Virus record (IMG/VR): IMGVR_UViG_3300050821_005345 | Coordinates: 1-30,768 of that record | Length of the DNA: 30,768 bases | Direction: 5' to 3' (one strand) | From: a virus | Shown: positions 16,350 to 24,021 of the stretch, piece by piece | How the letters are laid out: the number at the start of each line of letters is the position of its first letter | Position numbering within the stretch: position 1 is the first letter of the stretch | Notes under the pieces: model-generated | The model's database searches: none | Seen by the model: only the letters and a program-made list of their open reading frames with translations | What the model was told of the DNA's origin: nothing | Program-made: the position numbers and the translations under genes

Positions 16350-18068
16350 TTACAGAATCTCAATGGTGAGATCTTGCAACTGCGGCGTCGCATTGCCACC
16401 AGCGTTGTTGTGCACGATATTGAGCCGTGTAGTGAAGCCTGGCGTGGCGGTGTTCGCCAAGTTCAGCGATGCTACCGCTGCCGCGACCGTATCCTGGCCG
16501 GTTCCGACCACTGCCCCGGTCGACACCAAAGCGTAGGAAAAGTTCGCGAAGCCTGGCAGAATCGATCCCGCCGTCGCGCTGGCTCCTGAAACCGTAGTGG
16601 TAAAAGTTTCACAGAAGCTGCCTTCATAGGCCGCCGCTGTGCCCGTGCCGGTTTCAGTCAACGCGCTCAGTTTGACCGGAGAGCCGGCTGTGTTGCTTCC
16701 TGCCGCGTCCCAGTAGACGTCGATGATCTGAGTCGAGGAAGCCACATCCGTATTCAGGTACTTGCCGCAGATGCGGATTTCCTTGCCCACGTAATTCATC
16801 ACGCCCGCCGGCAGGTTGACGCTACCGATCGAGATCGGGGTCGCGCTGCCGATGCCGCCGGCCGTGAAGGTCAGGCTATGGGACAGGACTCCGTTCGCTG
16901 CCAAATGGCTTGAGGGAACATAGCCATAAGTGGTGCGCCCGTTCGCGGCGGGAGTCAAAAGCGTACCGCTGACTCCAGCCAGTTGCGGATCCACCGGAGA
17001 GGTCGAGAGCGTCAAAACAGTCACCACCGCACCGGAGCCGGTTTGCCCGTAAGTCGCGTTGGTGACGGCGCAGGCCGGAGTCACCGTCTCGACCTTCGTC
17101 AGGGTGCAGATCGCGGAGGTGAGTGGCACTTCGTAGGACAGGGAATAGGTGCCGCTGGTGAGCGAGATGTAGATGGTGTAACCGACGGCGCCGGCAGATG
17201 CGGCTGGAGCAGTCAGCGTCGCCGAGGATGACGTCGTACCAGGAGTTTGGGATTGCGTGGTCGAGCATGGCCCCTCTTGCCCCGCCACATCGACGTAGGC
17301 AATGCAGGCAAAGTATGCCGCCGCCGTCGTATAGGAGCCTGCGGGCGTGGTCGAAAACACGAACGTCGAGGAAGTCAGCGCGGTTGGAGCCGCTAAGAAA
17401 GCGCCGGTCCCCGTCTGCTGGATCGTCCAGTATTGCGGAACCCCGTTGCGGTCATCTTCGACGGCCACGCTGGCAAACGGAATGTTGCCGGCGAGCGCTG
17501 CGGTGGCTGAAGCGTAGCAGTTCGTGCAGCCGGTATACACGCCTGCCGCCCAGCTGTTATCGATGGCCACCACGCCGCCGCCGGCCAAGAAAGCGTCGTA
17601 AATCGCTTCCGCCAGGCCACCTGTTCCTGAGACCACAGGTTCGCCGTTGGCGTGCGTGAAGGAGAAACTGGCCGTGATGACGCAACTGCCGTTGCCGCCC
17701 GAGGAGTTGTAATAGCAGTTCGAAACCGAAGTCGGGGTCACCAGCTCCTGGTTCGTCGGGCCGCCTACAATGAGCGGCGTGAAAATGTTGTAAGGGAAGA
17801 TGCGGCGGCCGTCGGGCAATTTGATCGAAGCCACCATCACGGTGATAGAAGCCGTGCCGGTCGAAGAGTTGCCAGCCTGGCCGCCTCCTGGCGTCCCGAT
17901 GTAGTTGGTGGTCGCGGGGTAGTTGTAGTTCACGGCCACAAAGCGGCCGGCGTCGCGGCTCAGGTTCGAGCCGGCAGAAGGTGCATATTGGGCTTGGGAC
18001 GGCACACCCGCTGCTACAACGAGAAGGGCTGCCGCAAGAGTGAACACGAGTGTGCGGATGGTTTTCAT
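16350..18068 (-). CDS. Large Sec-secreted, disulfide-rich protein of unknown function
   Basis: The start chosen is the ATG at 18068, with a GGAG site eight bases upstream. The 572-residue product begins MKTIRTLVFTLAAALLVVAA and has a Sec leader cleaved near SQA/QY (after residue 26). The mature protein is Thr/Ser/Gly/Ala-rich and looks all-beta. It has spaced cysteine pairs (for example NCYYN...GSC, GCTNC, FACIAY...GPC, ICTLT...PAC, RIC...FCE) suited to disulfides outside the cytoplasm. There is no membrane anchor. The composition resembles tail-fibre-like or surface-exposed proteins, but an N-terminal leader is not typical of virion components, so secretion from the host cell is likely. It lies between the micro-gene chain and the His-rich gene. 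Confidence 0.7.
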   Translation of the reverse strand: MKTIRTLVFTLAAALLVVAAGVPSQAQYAPSAGSNLSRDAGRFVAVNYNYPATTNYIGTPGGGQAGNSSTGTASITVMVASIKLPDGRRIFPYNIFTPLIVGGPTNQELVTPTSVSNCYYNSSGGNGSCVITASFSFTHANGEPVVSGTGGLAEAIYDAFLAGGGVVAIDNSWAAGVYTGCTNCYASATAALAGNIPFASVAVEDDRNGVPQYWTIQQTGTGAFLAAPTALTSSTFVFSTTPAGSYTTAAAYFACIAYVDVAGQEGPCSTTQSQTPGTTSSSATLTAPAASAGAVGYTIYISLTSGTYSLSYEVPLTSAICTLTKVETVTPACAVTNATYGQTGSGAVVTVLTLSTSPVDPQLAGVSGTLLTPAANGRTTYGYVPSSHLAANGVLSHSLTFTAGGIGSATPISIGSVNLPAGVMNYVGKEIRICGKYLNTDVASSTQIIDVYWDAAGSNTAGSPVKLSALTETGTGTAAAYEGSFCETFTTTVSGASATAGSILPGFANFSYALVSTGAVVGTGQDTVAAAVASLNLANTATPGFTTRLNIVHNNAGGNATPQLQDLTIEIL

Positions 18069-18198
18069 TGGTGATGCTCCTTTTTTTGTGAAAGCGGACA
18101 GAAGTGATACCGGTTTTTCGCCCTGCAAGCTCTCATTCCGCCTGCCGCCTATCGTTTCGGCACTTGGGCTGTACGGGAAACCGGCAAACCTCAAACTC
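18069..18198. other. Short spacer before secreted-protein gene
   Basis: This 130-base gap separates the His/Asp-rich gene from the large secreted gene. On the minus strand it ends in an A-rich stretch and a GGAG ribosome-binding site. No gene, strong promoter or terminator can be supported in it. Confidence 0.5.
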
Positions 18199-18585
18199 TT
18201 AACCGTTGTCGTACATGCTGGCGAGGTCTTCGGGTTCGTCGCCGTCGGGCTCGTCGTGGCTCATGGCGTCGTCGTGGTCGTCGTCTTCTTCACCCTTGCC
18301 ATGCATGGCGTCCATGTGGTCTTTGGCGTCGGAGTAGTCGGCGTGATCTGCCATTTCTTTGTGGCCGTCGGGATGGGTGTGCACGGAGGAGTAGCTGCCG
18401 TCTTCGTGCTCGTTCAGTTCGTGATGGTGCATGCCATCGCCTTTACCGTCGGAGCCGTTGTGATCTTCGCCGTGCTCTTCCTGGTCCTGGGGCTTGGTCT
18501 TGCCGCCTACAGGCTTCGACTCGCCGGGTTTGGACATCATCCTCCGGCGGGCTTCCATCGGCGTCATTCCGTTGTGGCTGAACAT
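18199..18585 (-). CDS. His/Asp/Glu-rich disordered phage protein
   Basis: The 128-residue product is very rich in His, Asp, Glu, Gly and Met. It has clusters such as GMHHHELNEHEDGSYSS and HTHPDGHKEMADHADYSDAK, and an acidic tail (GEEDDDHDD). No cysteines and no folded domain are obvious. The ATG has a GGAG site. His-rich, acidic, disordered proteins can bind metals or coat other proteins; it lies among head-region genes. No enzymatic function is recognised. Confidence 0.6.
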   Translation of the reverse strand: MFSHNGMTPMEARRRMMSKPGESKPVGGKTKPQDQEEHGEDHNGSDGKGDGMHHHELNEHEDGSYSSVHTHPDGHKEMADHADYSDAKDHMDAMHGKGEEDDDHDDAMSHDEPDGDEPEDLASMYDNG

Positions 18586-18620
18586 GGATTACTCCTGTGG
18601 TTCAGATTCTTTGCCTTGCC

Positions 18621-19142
18621 TTATTCTTTCTCGTCTTCCTGGTCGAGCGCGTCCGCTACGGCGTTTGCTGTCCGTTCAGCTTCGGCGGTTTTTTGCTCGT
18701 TCGTGAGTGTGATGCTGTGCCGCCTTTCGGTCAGGGGCAGGCCGGCGGCAGGCTTCGCTTCGTCCGCAAATTCCGTGGCGGGAACTTCCCGCCACTCTCC
18801 CGCCCCGCGGCGGTTGCGGATCTCGGCTTCGGCGACGGTCCGGTGAAGATCGTGCTCCTGGACTTCGCGCAGGTTGTGCTGTTTCATGTACTCGCGCGAG
18901 AATTTGTGGGAGGCGTGCACCACGTCGTAGATCATCTCGGACGACGGGATGTAGCCGACCGGCATCACCTTCGGCTTCCCGTTGACGATGGGTTCGTCGG
19001 GCACGTAGCTCAGGTGGAGCGTTGGTTCCTGGTGCGCGCCCAGGTGTGAGGCTTCGGTGCGGTTAACCTGATGCACCAGGGCGTTGTAGTCTTTGCCGCC
19101 GAGCAAGAGAATCACGACATCGCCACGTTTGACTTCACTCAT
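18621..19142 (-). CDS. Conserved-looking phage protein, SH3-like start
   Basis: The 173-residue product begins MSEVKRGDVVILLLGGKDYN, a beta-strand start that could be SH3-like, followed by HLGAHQEPTLHLSYVPDEP and a helical middle (MIYDVVHASHKFSREY). The second half is charged and disordered (ALDQEDEKE). I recall phage proteins with the RGDVVILLLGGKDYNALV start, but no function. It lies between terminase-proximal small genes and the His-rich gene. Confidence 0.6.
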   Translation of the reverse strand: MSEVKRGDVVILLLGGKDYNALVHQVNRTEASHLGAHQEPTLHLSYVPDEPIVNGKPKVMPVGYIPSSEMIYDVVHASHKFSREYMKQHNLREVQEHDLHRTVAEAEIRNRRGAGEWREVPATEFADEAKPAAGLPLTERRHSITLTNEQKTAEAERTANAVADALDQEDEKE

Positions 19143-19152
19143 AAGAATCTCC

Positions 19153-19461
19153 TCATAGTCCCGCGACTCGCTGGTCGCGTTCTTTCTGTTTTGAATTGTG
19201 TTGGCGTTCGAGGTCCGCTTTCTGTTTGCGCCAGCTGCCCACCGTGCGCGGGATCGGCGTCACCGGATAATCCTTCGGAGCTTCGGGCTTCGGCTTAAAG
19301 GCGCTCCAGAGTTTCCAACTGGGCAGCGACTTGTCGAGCGGGTCACGTTTTGAACCAGCCGTCTTGACGCGCGATGGGTGCGTGAACCAAAACACCAAGA
19401 GCATCGGAACGGCCCCGCAGACCCAGCCACACAGCAGACCGATTGCGAATGTCTTTACCAT
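19153..19461 (-). CDS. Small single-pass membrane protein
   Basis: The ATG at 19461 is used because it gives a clean membrane segment near the start; the longer frame begins inside the upstream gene. The 102-residue product has one N-terminal transmembrane segment (FAIGLLCGWVCGAVPMLLV) and a long cytoplasmic or periplasmic tail that is basic and Pro/Lys-rich (PSWKLWSAFKPKPEAPKDYP, then DLERQHNSKQKERDQR). Single-pass proteins of this size can be holins, spanins or exclusion factors, but no family is recognised. Overlaps the next gene by seven bases. Confidence 0.6.
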   Translation of the reverse strand: MVKTFAIGLLCGWVCGAVPMLLVFWFTHPSRVKTAGSKRDPLDKSLPSWKLWSAFKPKPEAPKDYPVTPIPRTVGSWRKQKADLERQHNSKQKERDQRVAGL

Positions 19462-19658
19462 CGCCCTCTCCCACGCGGCAGCCGCAGACGTCCGATCGGC
19501 GGATGCTTCTGCTCGAAAAACTTCTGCGACAGAAATAACCGGTTGTGCATGCGCTGCATGTCCGCGTCGGTCATCACCTTGAAGCCTTCCTGTTTTGCGG
19601 CCTCGACGTTCTCCTCGGGGATAGAGCAGAGCGTGCCGTCTGGCGCCATCATTCTCAT
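19455..19658 (-). CDS. Small conserved-looking phage protein
   Basis: The 67-residue product has MRMMAPDGTLCSIPEENVEAAKQEGFKV, a PDG...IP...V..A...GF pattern, then a helical MQRMHNRLFLSQKFFEQK and a basic end. It starts ten bases after the terminase stop and is coupled to the membrane-protein gene. Function unknown. Confidence 0.6.
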   Translation of the reverse strand: MRMMAPDGTLCSIPEENVEAAKQEGFKVMTDADMQRMHNRLFLSQKFFEQKHPPIGRLRLPRGRGRW

Positions 19659-19668
19659 CTTGACCCAC

Positions 19669-21261
19669 TCACGAGTATGCCTTCCCGCCCAGCTTCTCGA
19701 TCAGTGACTTCACCGTGACCACTTCACCCTCGGCTGGTTTCGGCATCTCGCCGGCGAAGTCTCGGCGGACATTCTTTAGCCGTTCATGGAGTAATACTTC
19801 GCGGCTCTTCACCGACGCGCCCAGCATGAACTGCAATCCGTACCGCGCGGAGTCGGCTGGATCGTCGCCGATCTGGTTCTCCGAGAAGTTCACGCTGAGC
19901 ACATCTTCGGTGTTGTGGGGATCGCGGATTAGCGACGGAATGCACTCGACCAGGTGCGGGCAATCTTCACCGACGATCTGCCAGAGTTCGGAGTCGAGCA
20001 TCTGGGCCATCAGTCGCCATCCGCTGATGCGCGAGCCTGGGGAAGATTCCGCAGGGTGAGGTTTCGGCAGATTGTCGGGCATGGCGTCGGAGATCATCTG
20101 TCCGATCGAGCGCCGTTTTCCGGGATCGCGTGGCGAGAGCTTTCCGAAGTCCCAGGAGAAAGGGAAGGCGTCGAACTTCTTTCCGGCGCACATGACTCCC
20201 ACCGTTTTCCCCAATTCGGTTTCCCCGACGCCGCGGCCCCAGTCTTCCTTGTAGGTCACGACGCGGTTGTGCTCGTCAATCTCGTGCAGATGAACTGCGT
20301 GCGGGTGATCGAAGCCCCAATCTCCCGAGATCCATCGCTTGTGCCAGGGTTTGCTCCAAGCCTCGAACTCTTTGCGCGTGATGTTGTGGCGCGCTTTGTT
20401 GAACTGGGTGAAATATTGCCCCTCGAACACATCCCACTTGCCGTAGAGCCAGGCATCGCGCAGCCCCTTGTCGGTGATCGCCAGCAGATCTTGCCCGTAG
20501 TAGGTTCGCGTCAGGAAGTAGTCGCGGCGTTCGGCTTCCGACCAGGAGTAGAACGTGCACTCCTGGCAGGTGCAGGAATCGTCGCCTGGCCGATGGTCGC
20601 CCTGGCCGATTCCATCGCGCGCGAGCTCCGCGCGGGCCCATTCGATGTTGTCCCAACTGAAGGCCTGCAGGAACGCCCAGTGGAATTGTTTCTCTTCCGG
20701 CTTCAGGATGCCGTCGATGAACACGCGCTTCAGATACGGCAAACCCTTCGGAGGCAACCCGCTGGGGCTGCGGCCGGGCATGAAGCTATAGACCAGGGTG
20801 GGCACGATATCTGGGTTCGAGGTGCAGCGTAGCGATCCGCTCATGCGCTCGAGCTCATCCTGAGAAAACTCCTGCGCTTCGTCCGCAAAGATGTCCGCGT
20901 ACTCGGAAGAACAAAAATCGGCGACATCCTTAGAAGTCGGAGCCGACCCGAAGTAGAGCGTGGAACCGACTTCGGGAAACACCAGTTTCTTTTTTTGCTC
21001 ATTGTAGTTCCGTCGCAGCTCCGGCATTTCCTGGAAGAGCTTCTGCAGGTGCGACTGTTCGAGCTCTTTCTGCGAGCGACGAAGGATCAGTCCAGTCGTC
21101 ATGGGAAATTCGAGGCGCCGCGCGATCATGATGCGCCGCACGCCGCCCGACTTCGAGCCGCCGCGGGAGCCACCAAAGCCGATTCTGCGGCAGCGCGGGT
21201 CATTCCACAGGGCCGCGAGCAAGCTTTGCTTGGGCTGCAACCTGATCTTTAGGGCGTCCAA
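19669..21261 (-). CDS. terL: Terminase large subunit
   Basis: The 530-residue product has a Walker A motif GSRGGSKS at about residues 31-38, and a Walker B-type segment YADIFADEAQEF with DE at 127-128, as in terminase ATPases that drive DNA packaging. A nuclease-domain motif ISGDWGFDHPHAV at about 311-323 supplies a candidate metal-binding Asp (D314). A C-x-C-x2-C insert at 230-235 is unusual. The start used is a TTG at 21261, which makes a 62-base overlap with the upstream gene; a later start would shorten it. Length matches phage large terminases. Partner: the small-subunit candidate upstream. Confidence 0.95.
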   Translation of the reverse strand: MDALKIRLQPKQSLLAALWNDPRCRRIGFGGSRGGSKSGGVRRIMIARRLEFPMTTGLILRRSQKELEQSHLQKLFQEMPELRRNYNEQKKKLVFPEVGSTLYFGSAPTSKDVADFCSSEYADIFADEAQEFSQDELERMSGSLRCTSNPDIVPTLVYSFMPGRSPSGLPPKGLPYLKRVFIDGILKPEEKQFHWAFLQAFSWDNIEWARAELARDGIGQGDHRPGDDSCTCQECTFYSWSEAERRDYFLTRTYYGQDLLAITDKGLRDAWLYGKWDVFEGQYFTQFNKARHNITRKEFEAWSKPWHKRWISGDWGFDHPHAVHLHEIDEHNRVVTYKEDWGRGVGETELGKTVGVMCAGKKFDAFPFSWDFGKLSPRDPGKRRSIGQMISDAMPDNLPKPHPAESSPGSRISGWRLMAQMLDSELWQIVGEDCPHLVECIPSLIRDPHNTEDVLSVNFSENQIGDDPADSARYGLQFMLGASVKSREVLLHERLKNVRRDFAGEMPKPAEGEVVTVKSLIEKLGGKAYS

Positions 21262-21637
21262 TGTGATCGATGATGATGCGCAACGGAGTCTCGGGGTTAA
21301 AGGCGCTGTCGATGCGCTCAGGCGCTTTGCCTTCGCGGCGATCGGTGAGACGTTGCAGCTGCGTCGCGATCTGCTCCCGGTCGCTCTTGGTCAACAGTTC
21401 CCGCAAAGCCGTCATAATCTTCAGTTCGTCTTTCGGGTTCTCTTTGATCTTCTCGGCCGCGGCCTTCACTTCGTCCCAGTGCAGCAGGAAGAGCCAGTAG
21501 AACTCCTCGTCGATCGAGCTGAGCACTCGGACTGCAATGCTCTTGTCGGTCGAGAATGCGAGCTTGGCTTTGGCCGGCCGGCCCACTTTCTTCCCGGCGG
21601 CCTTGACTTGCGCACTGCGATCTCCTCCGCGTGGCAT
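21200..21637 (-). CDS. Terminase small subunit candidate
   Basis: The 145-residue product has a basic N-terminus with an AT-hook-like GRPAKAK (about residues 19-25), followed by a helical, charged middle (WDEVKAAAEKIKENPKDELK) and more helices. Size, basic DNA-binding start, and position immediately upstream of and overlapping the large subunit all fit a small terminase subunit. No classical helix-turn-helix is obvious, so the assignment rests on context. Confidence 0.6.
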   Translation of the reverse strand: MPRGGDRSAQVKAAGKKVGRPAKAKLAFSTDKSIAVRVLSSIDEEFYWLFLLHWDEVKAAAEKIKENPKDELKIMTALRELLTKSDREQIATQLQRLTDRREGKAPERIDSAFNPETPLRIIIDHIGRPKDQVAAQAKLARGPVE

Positions 21638-21642
21638 TCAAG

Positions 21643-22065
21643 TTATGCGGCTCGCGTGATTCGCACCGTCGCGGTCGTGCCCGCATTCGCCGGCGGCGTC
21701 TTCACGAAAATGCAGACGAACTGGCCAGCTACAGGAATCAGGTCGGTCGACTGGTGAGTGTTCGCTCCGTTCATGCCGTTGGTGACCGTATTGATCTGGC
21801 CGCCGGAGGGCACTTGCTGGTAGTTGAGTGATCCGTTGAGGTCAGAGTCGCTTTCCATCACGTCCAACTCGAACGCACCGGGGTTCTGGTTGAAGTCGAC
21901 TTCGACGCGGATCCCTTTCTGGCCGGCCACCGGTCCGATGGGTATCTGCACCTGCTGGGAGAATTCGCCCGCGGCCAGGGCTTCGGCGTTGAAGCCCAGG
22001 TAGTTGTTGTCCGGGAAGGTATAGCCCAGGAACGGCGGTGGATTGCGGGTGTTGTAAGAGGGCAT
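21643..22065 (-). CDS. Small beta-rich protein, possibly virion-associated
   Basis: The 140-residue product is beta-rich and polar, starting MPSYNTRNPPPFLGYTFPDN, with PIGPVAGQKGIRVEVDFN and a Thr/Gly C-terminus (TTATVRITRAA). There is a single Cys and no leader. It lies just upstream of the small terminase subunit candidate. Composition resembles head-decoration or fibre proteins, but no family is recognised. Confidence 0.55.
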   Translation of the reverse strand: MPSYNTRNPPPFLGYTFPDNNYLGFNAEALAAGEFSQQVQIPIGPVAGQKGIRVEVDFNQNPGAFELDVMESDSDLNGSLNYQQVPSGGQINTVTNGMNGANTHQSTDLIPVAGQFVCIFVKTPPANAGTTATVRITRAA

Positions 22066-22101
22066 TTTAGCCTCGGTACCGGTTTTGCTTCCTGGCCTGG
22101 A

Positions 22102-22671
22102 AAAGCAAAGAAAGCAAAGAAATCAAATTTTTAGAGCACGACTCACGGCGTTCGAAGCTTCCGCATCCGTCACCTTCAAATAAGCTCCGGTCGACGCCAT
22201 CGATTTGTGTCCCAAATATTGCCGCACGTTCTCAATCCCCGCAGAATGAATGGTTTGCATGCCGATGGTGTGCTTCAGGATGTGCGGGTGGCGCTTGCGT
22301 TTGGGAATGCCGGCGGCCTTCGCATAGCGCTGCACCAAGCGCCAGAAATGCTGCCGGCAGACCGGAAACAGTCTTTGCTTTCCGGGCACGGAAGCAGAGA
22401 AAGCAGACAGCGCCTGGTGTTCATTTAAGAGTGGATTTTCGTCCTGGACCAGGGGCTGAACCGTGCGCAAACTGCCCTTCAGTCGGGCCACCGTGATGTG
22501 CCCCGCTTCGATCGCATCTCGTTTCATTCTTACGACTTCCGTGGCCCTGAGTCCGTGGGAGTAGGCGACCAGAATCATCAAAAAATCCCGCTCGCGTTCC
22601 GCCCGCGCGGCAGCCAGAAGGGAGAGCAACTCGGGTTTGCTTAAAGCTTCCAAAGCAAAGAAAAGCAAAGA
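22102..22671. repeat. Repeated decamer AAAGCAAAGA flanking the integrase
   Basis: The decamer AAAGCAAAGA occurs at 22102-22111 and 22111-22120, then again at 22652-22661 and 22662-22671. An inverted copy, TCTTTGCTTT, lies at 22372-22381 inside the integrase gene. Copies in each pair are spaced by about one helical turn. Such arrangements can be arm-type integrase binding sites or attachment-site remnants; a chance A/G-rich motif is the alternative. Confidence 0.5.
22123..22668 (-). CDS. Small tyrosine recombinase / integrase
   Basis: The 181-residue product contains only the catalytic domain of a tyrosine recombinase, about the size of FimB/FimE. Candidate active-site residues are R41 (HGLRATEV), K64 (RLKGS), H129 with K132 at the place of the second Arg (HILKHT), H154 (LGHKS) and Y163 (GAYLKV). 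A Lys in place of the second Arg occurs, to my knowledge, in short phage integrases with LKH. Cleavage and rejoining through Tyr is expected. The start is a TTG at 22668 or slightly downstream and is uncertain. Repeated decamers flank the gene, and it stands upstream of the terminase genes. Confidence 0.85.
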   Translation of the reverse strand: MLFFALEALSKPELLSLLAAARAERERDFLMILVAYSHGLRATEVVRMKRDAIEAGHITVARLKGSLRTVQPLVQDENPLLNEHQALSAFSASVPGKQRLFPVCRQHFWRLVQRYAKAAGIPKRKRHPHILKHTIGMQTIHSAGIENVRQYLGHKSMASTGAYLKVTDAEASNAVSRALKI

Positions 22672-22705
22672 ATGAGACAGAACTTCATTTTGTCTCTACG
22701 TGCTG

Positions 22706-23059
22706 TCAGTTGAAACCGAACCATCGGAGCGCGATCGGCAGCACAGCCCGGAGCCCTTCCCACGCCAGTCCGGTGATGATCGAGGTCAATGCGATGTTCA
22801 CGATCCGGTAACCGCGGACGTAGCGCGCCTGGTCTTTGATCAGTTTGTCCCGCTGGGCAAGTCTTTCGTGCAACTCGGCGATGGTCCTGTCGCGATCGCG
22901 GACTGCGTTCTCGTTGAGCCGTGCGGTCTTCCATAATTCGTTCAGTGAGCGCAGCAGCTCTTCGTTGTCGGTACGGCGATACTGCTTACTTCGATCGGGG
23001 GAGTTGAGAGTTCCCGCCCGGGCGGCGAGGGTGAGCGGGTCAATCTGGCTGGGATCCAT
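22706..23059 (-). CDS. Coiled-coil protein with C-terminal membrane segment
   Basis: The ATG at 23059 is preferred over a GTG one codon upstream. The 117-residue product has a polar N-terminus, a helical charged middle likely to form a coiled coil (NEELLRSLNELWKTARLNE, then RDRTIAELHERLAQRDK), and a C-terminal hydrophobic segment (IVNIALTSIITGLAWEGL). Single C-terminal membrane helices are seen in tail-anchored phage proteins, including some holin-type or exclusion proteins. No family is recognised. Confidence 0.55.
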   Translation of the reverse strand: MDPSQIDPLTLAARAGTLNSPDRSKQYRRTDNEELLRSLNELWKTARLNENAVRDRDRTIAELHERLAQRDKLIKDQARYVRGYRIVNIALTSIITGLAWEGLRAVLPIALRWFGFN

Positions 23060-23225
23060 CACCGTTGCCCCCGATTTCGTAGCCGTCGAAAATCACCAAA
23101 GCCAGCCACACCATCATCGTCTCCGAGATCGGCTTCCCAGAAGTACCCCGCACATATTCCAAGTTGGCGCGGGCCAGGAGGTCCTGGGGGGAGGGCTCGC
23201 CGAGAAGTTTGCGGATGAAGGTCAC
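23040..23225 (-). CDS. Small protein of unknown function
   Basis: The 61-residue frame starts with GTG at 23225 and ends acidic (DGYEIGGNGDGSQPD). It has a short hydrophobic helix (TMMVWLALVIF) in the second half, which might be a membrane segment. Overlaps the next gene by 20 bases. Weakly supported as a gene. Confidence 0.45.
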   Translation of the reverse strand: MTFIRKLLGEPSPQDLLARANLEYVRGTSGKPISETMMVWLALVIFDGYEIGGNGDGSQPD

Positions 23226-23234
23226 GCATGGTCT

Positions 23235-23585
23235 TCAAAACGCCGGCGCGGGCTCGGCGGACCAGTCCCAATACGGGGCGGCGGCGAGCAGGGTGTTCGA
23301 TTCCAGGTGGGGGAGGGTGGGGTTTTTCTCAGTTCGGGGAGGGATGAAGCGGATGCCGGGCAGCTCGCCCGAGCACAAGTAACTCATGGAAACAGTTTCG
23401 ACCTGAATGGCGCGCGGACCGAAGTAGATCAGCTCGCGGCAAAGAATGCCTTGGGAGTGATCGTCTGGGCTGATCCAGTCGGCGCGGCCGGCTGCGACTT
23501 GCAGGGCTGCGTAGGATTCGCTTTTGCGGAGGATGGGCGGATCGATGCGCGGATTCGCTCCGCGGCCAAACACAGGAATTCTCAT
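23235..23585 (-). CDS. Small protein of unknown function
   Basis: The 116-residue product has a beta-like core (GILCRELIYFGPRAIQVETV), two cysteines and no leader. It begins MRIPVFGRGANPRIDPPI. Ribosome-binding site is weak. It is the promoter-proximal gene of the integrase-region cluster. No family is recognised. Confidence 0.5.
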   Translation of the reverse strand: MRIPVFGRGANPRIDPPILRKSESYAALQVAAGRADWISPDDHSQGILCRELIYFGPRAIQVETVSMSYLCSGELPGIRFIPPRTEKNPTLPHLESNTLLAAAPYWDWSAEPAPAF

Positions 23586-23804
23586 GGAGGGGTAGGGCTG
23601 TGGGCAGCGCTTTGGCGCGCGCGCGGCGCTGAAACGATTGGCGCAGAAGCTTCCGGGAGGAAGCTTAGCAGACGAGCACGACTCTAATCGAGCCTGGTCC
23701 CGGGTGCGATGTTACTAAAGTACACCGACCCTCCGTAACGTGTCCCTACAGGAAAACCGTGATATGTCGAGACCAGACGCCATGCGAACGTTATCTAAAG
23801 AATT
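23586..23804. other. Intergenic region with an 8-bp hairpin
   Basis: This 219-base stretch contains a perfect inverted repeat, AAGCTTCC-GGGA-GGAAGCTT, at 23647-23666. It lies upstream of the minus-strand small gene and of the plus-strand micro-gene, so a divergent promoter with an operator-like site is possible. No T-run follows the hairpin, so it is not a standard terminator. No other gene can be supported here. Confidence 0.45.
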
Positions 23805-24014
23805 ATGCGACTCGTCCTCTCACCTTACGCGCACGATCTGCACTGGTCCGGTCAGGGCTGCGCAGACGACTGTCCCGCCTGCCGCTGGGTGACGGAACAG
23901 GAAGCGCAACCGCGCCTCAAATCCAGGCGAAAAAAGGATAGAGTTTCCGATCGACGCTCGCCGGCGGGAATTACTTCGGTCACCGAGGAAGTGGGCGTGG
24001 GGCACGGGGCGTAG
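23805..24014 (+). CDS. Cys-containing micro-protein candidate
   Basis: The 69-residue frame reads MRLVLSPYAHDLHWSG, then GCADDCPACRWVTEQEA with cysteines at ~19, 23 and 26, followed by a basic tail (LKSRRKKDR). The C-x3-C-x2-C pattern suggests metal binding. It is isolated on the plus strand between minus-strand genes, and the ribosome-binding site is weak. It may be a real small gene but evidence is limited. Confidence 0.4.
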   Translation: MRLVLSPYAHDLHWSGQGCADDCPACRWVTEQEAQPRLKSRRKKDRVSDRRSPAGITSVTEEVGVGHGA

Positions 24015-24021
24015 GCCCACT

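Noticed and set aside
22674-22696. GAGACA/TGTCTC inverted repeat as a terminator
   Set aside because: The stem is only six bases with an 11-base loop and no T-run follows.
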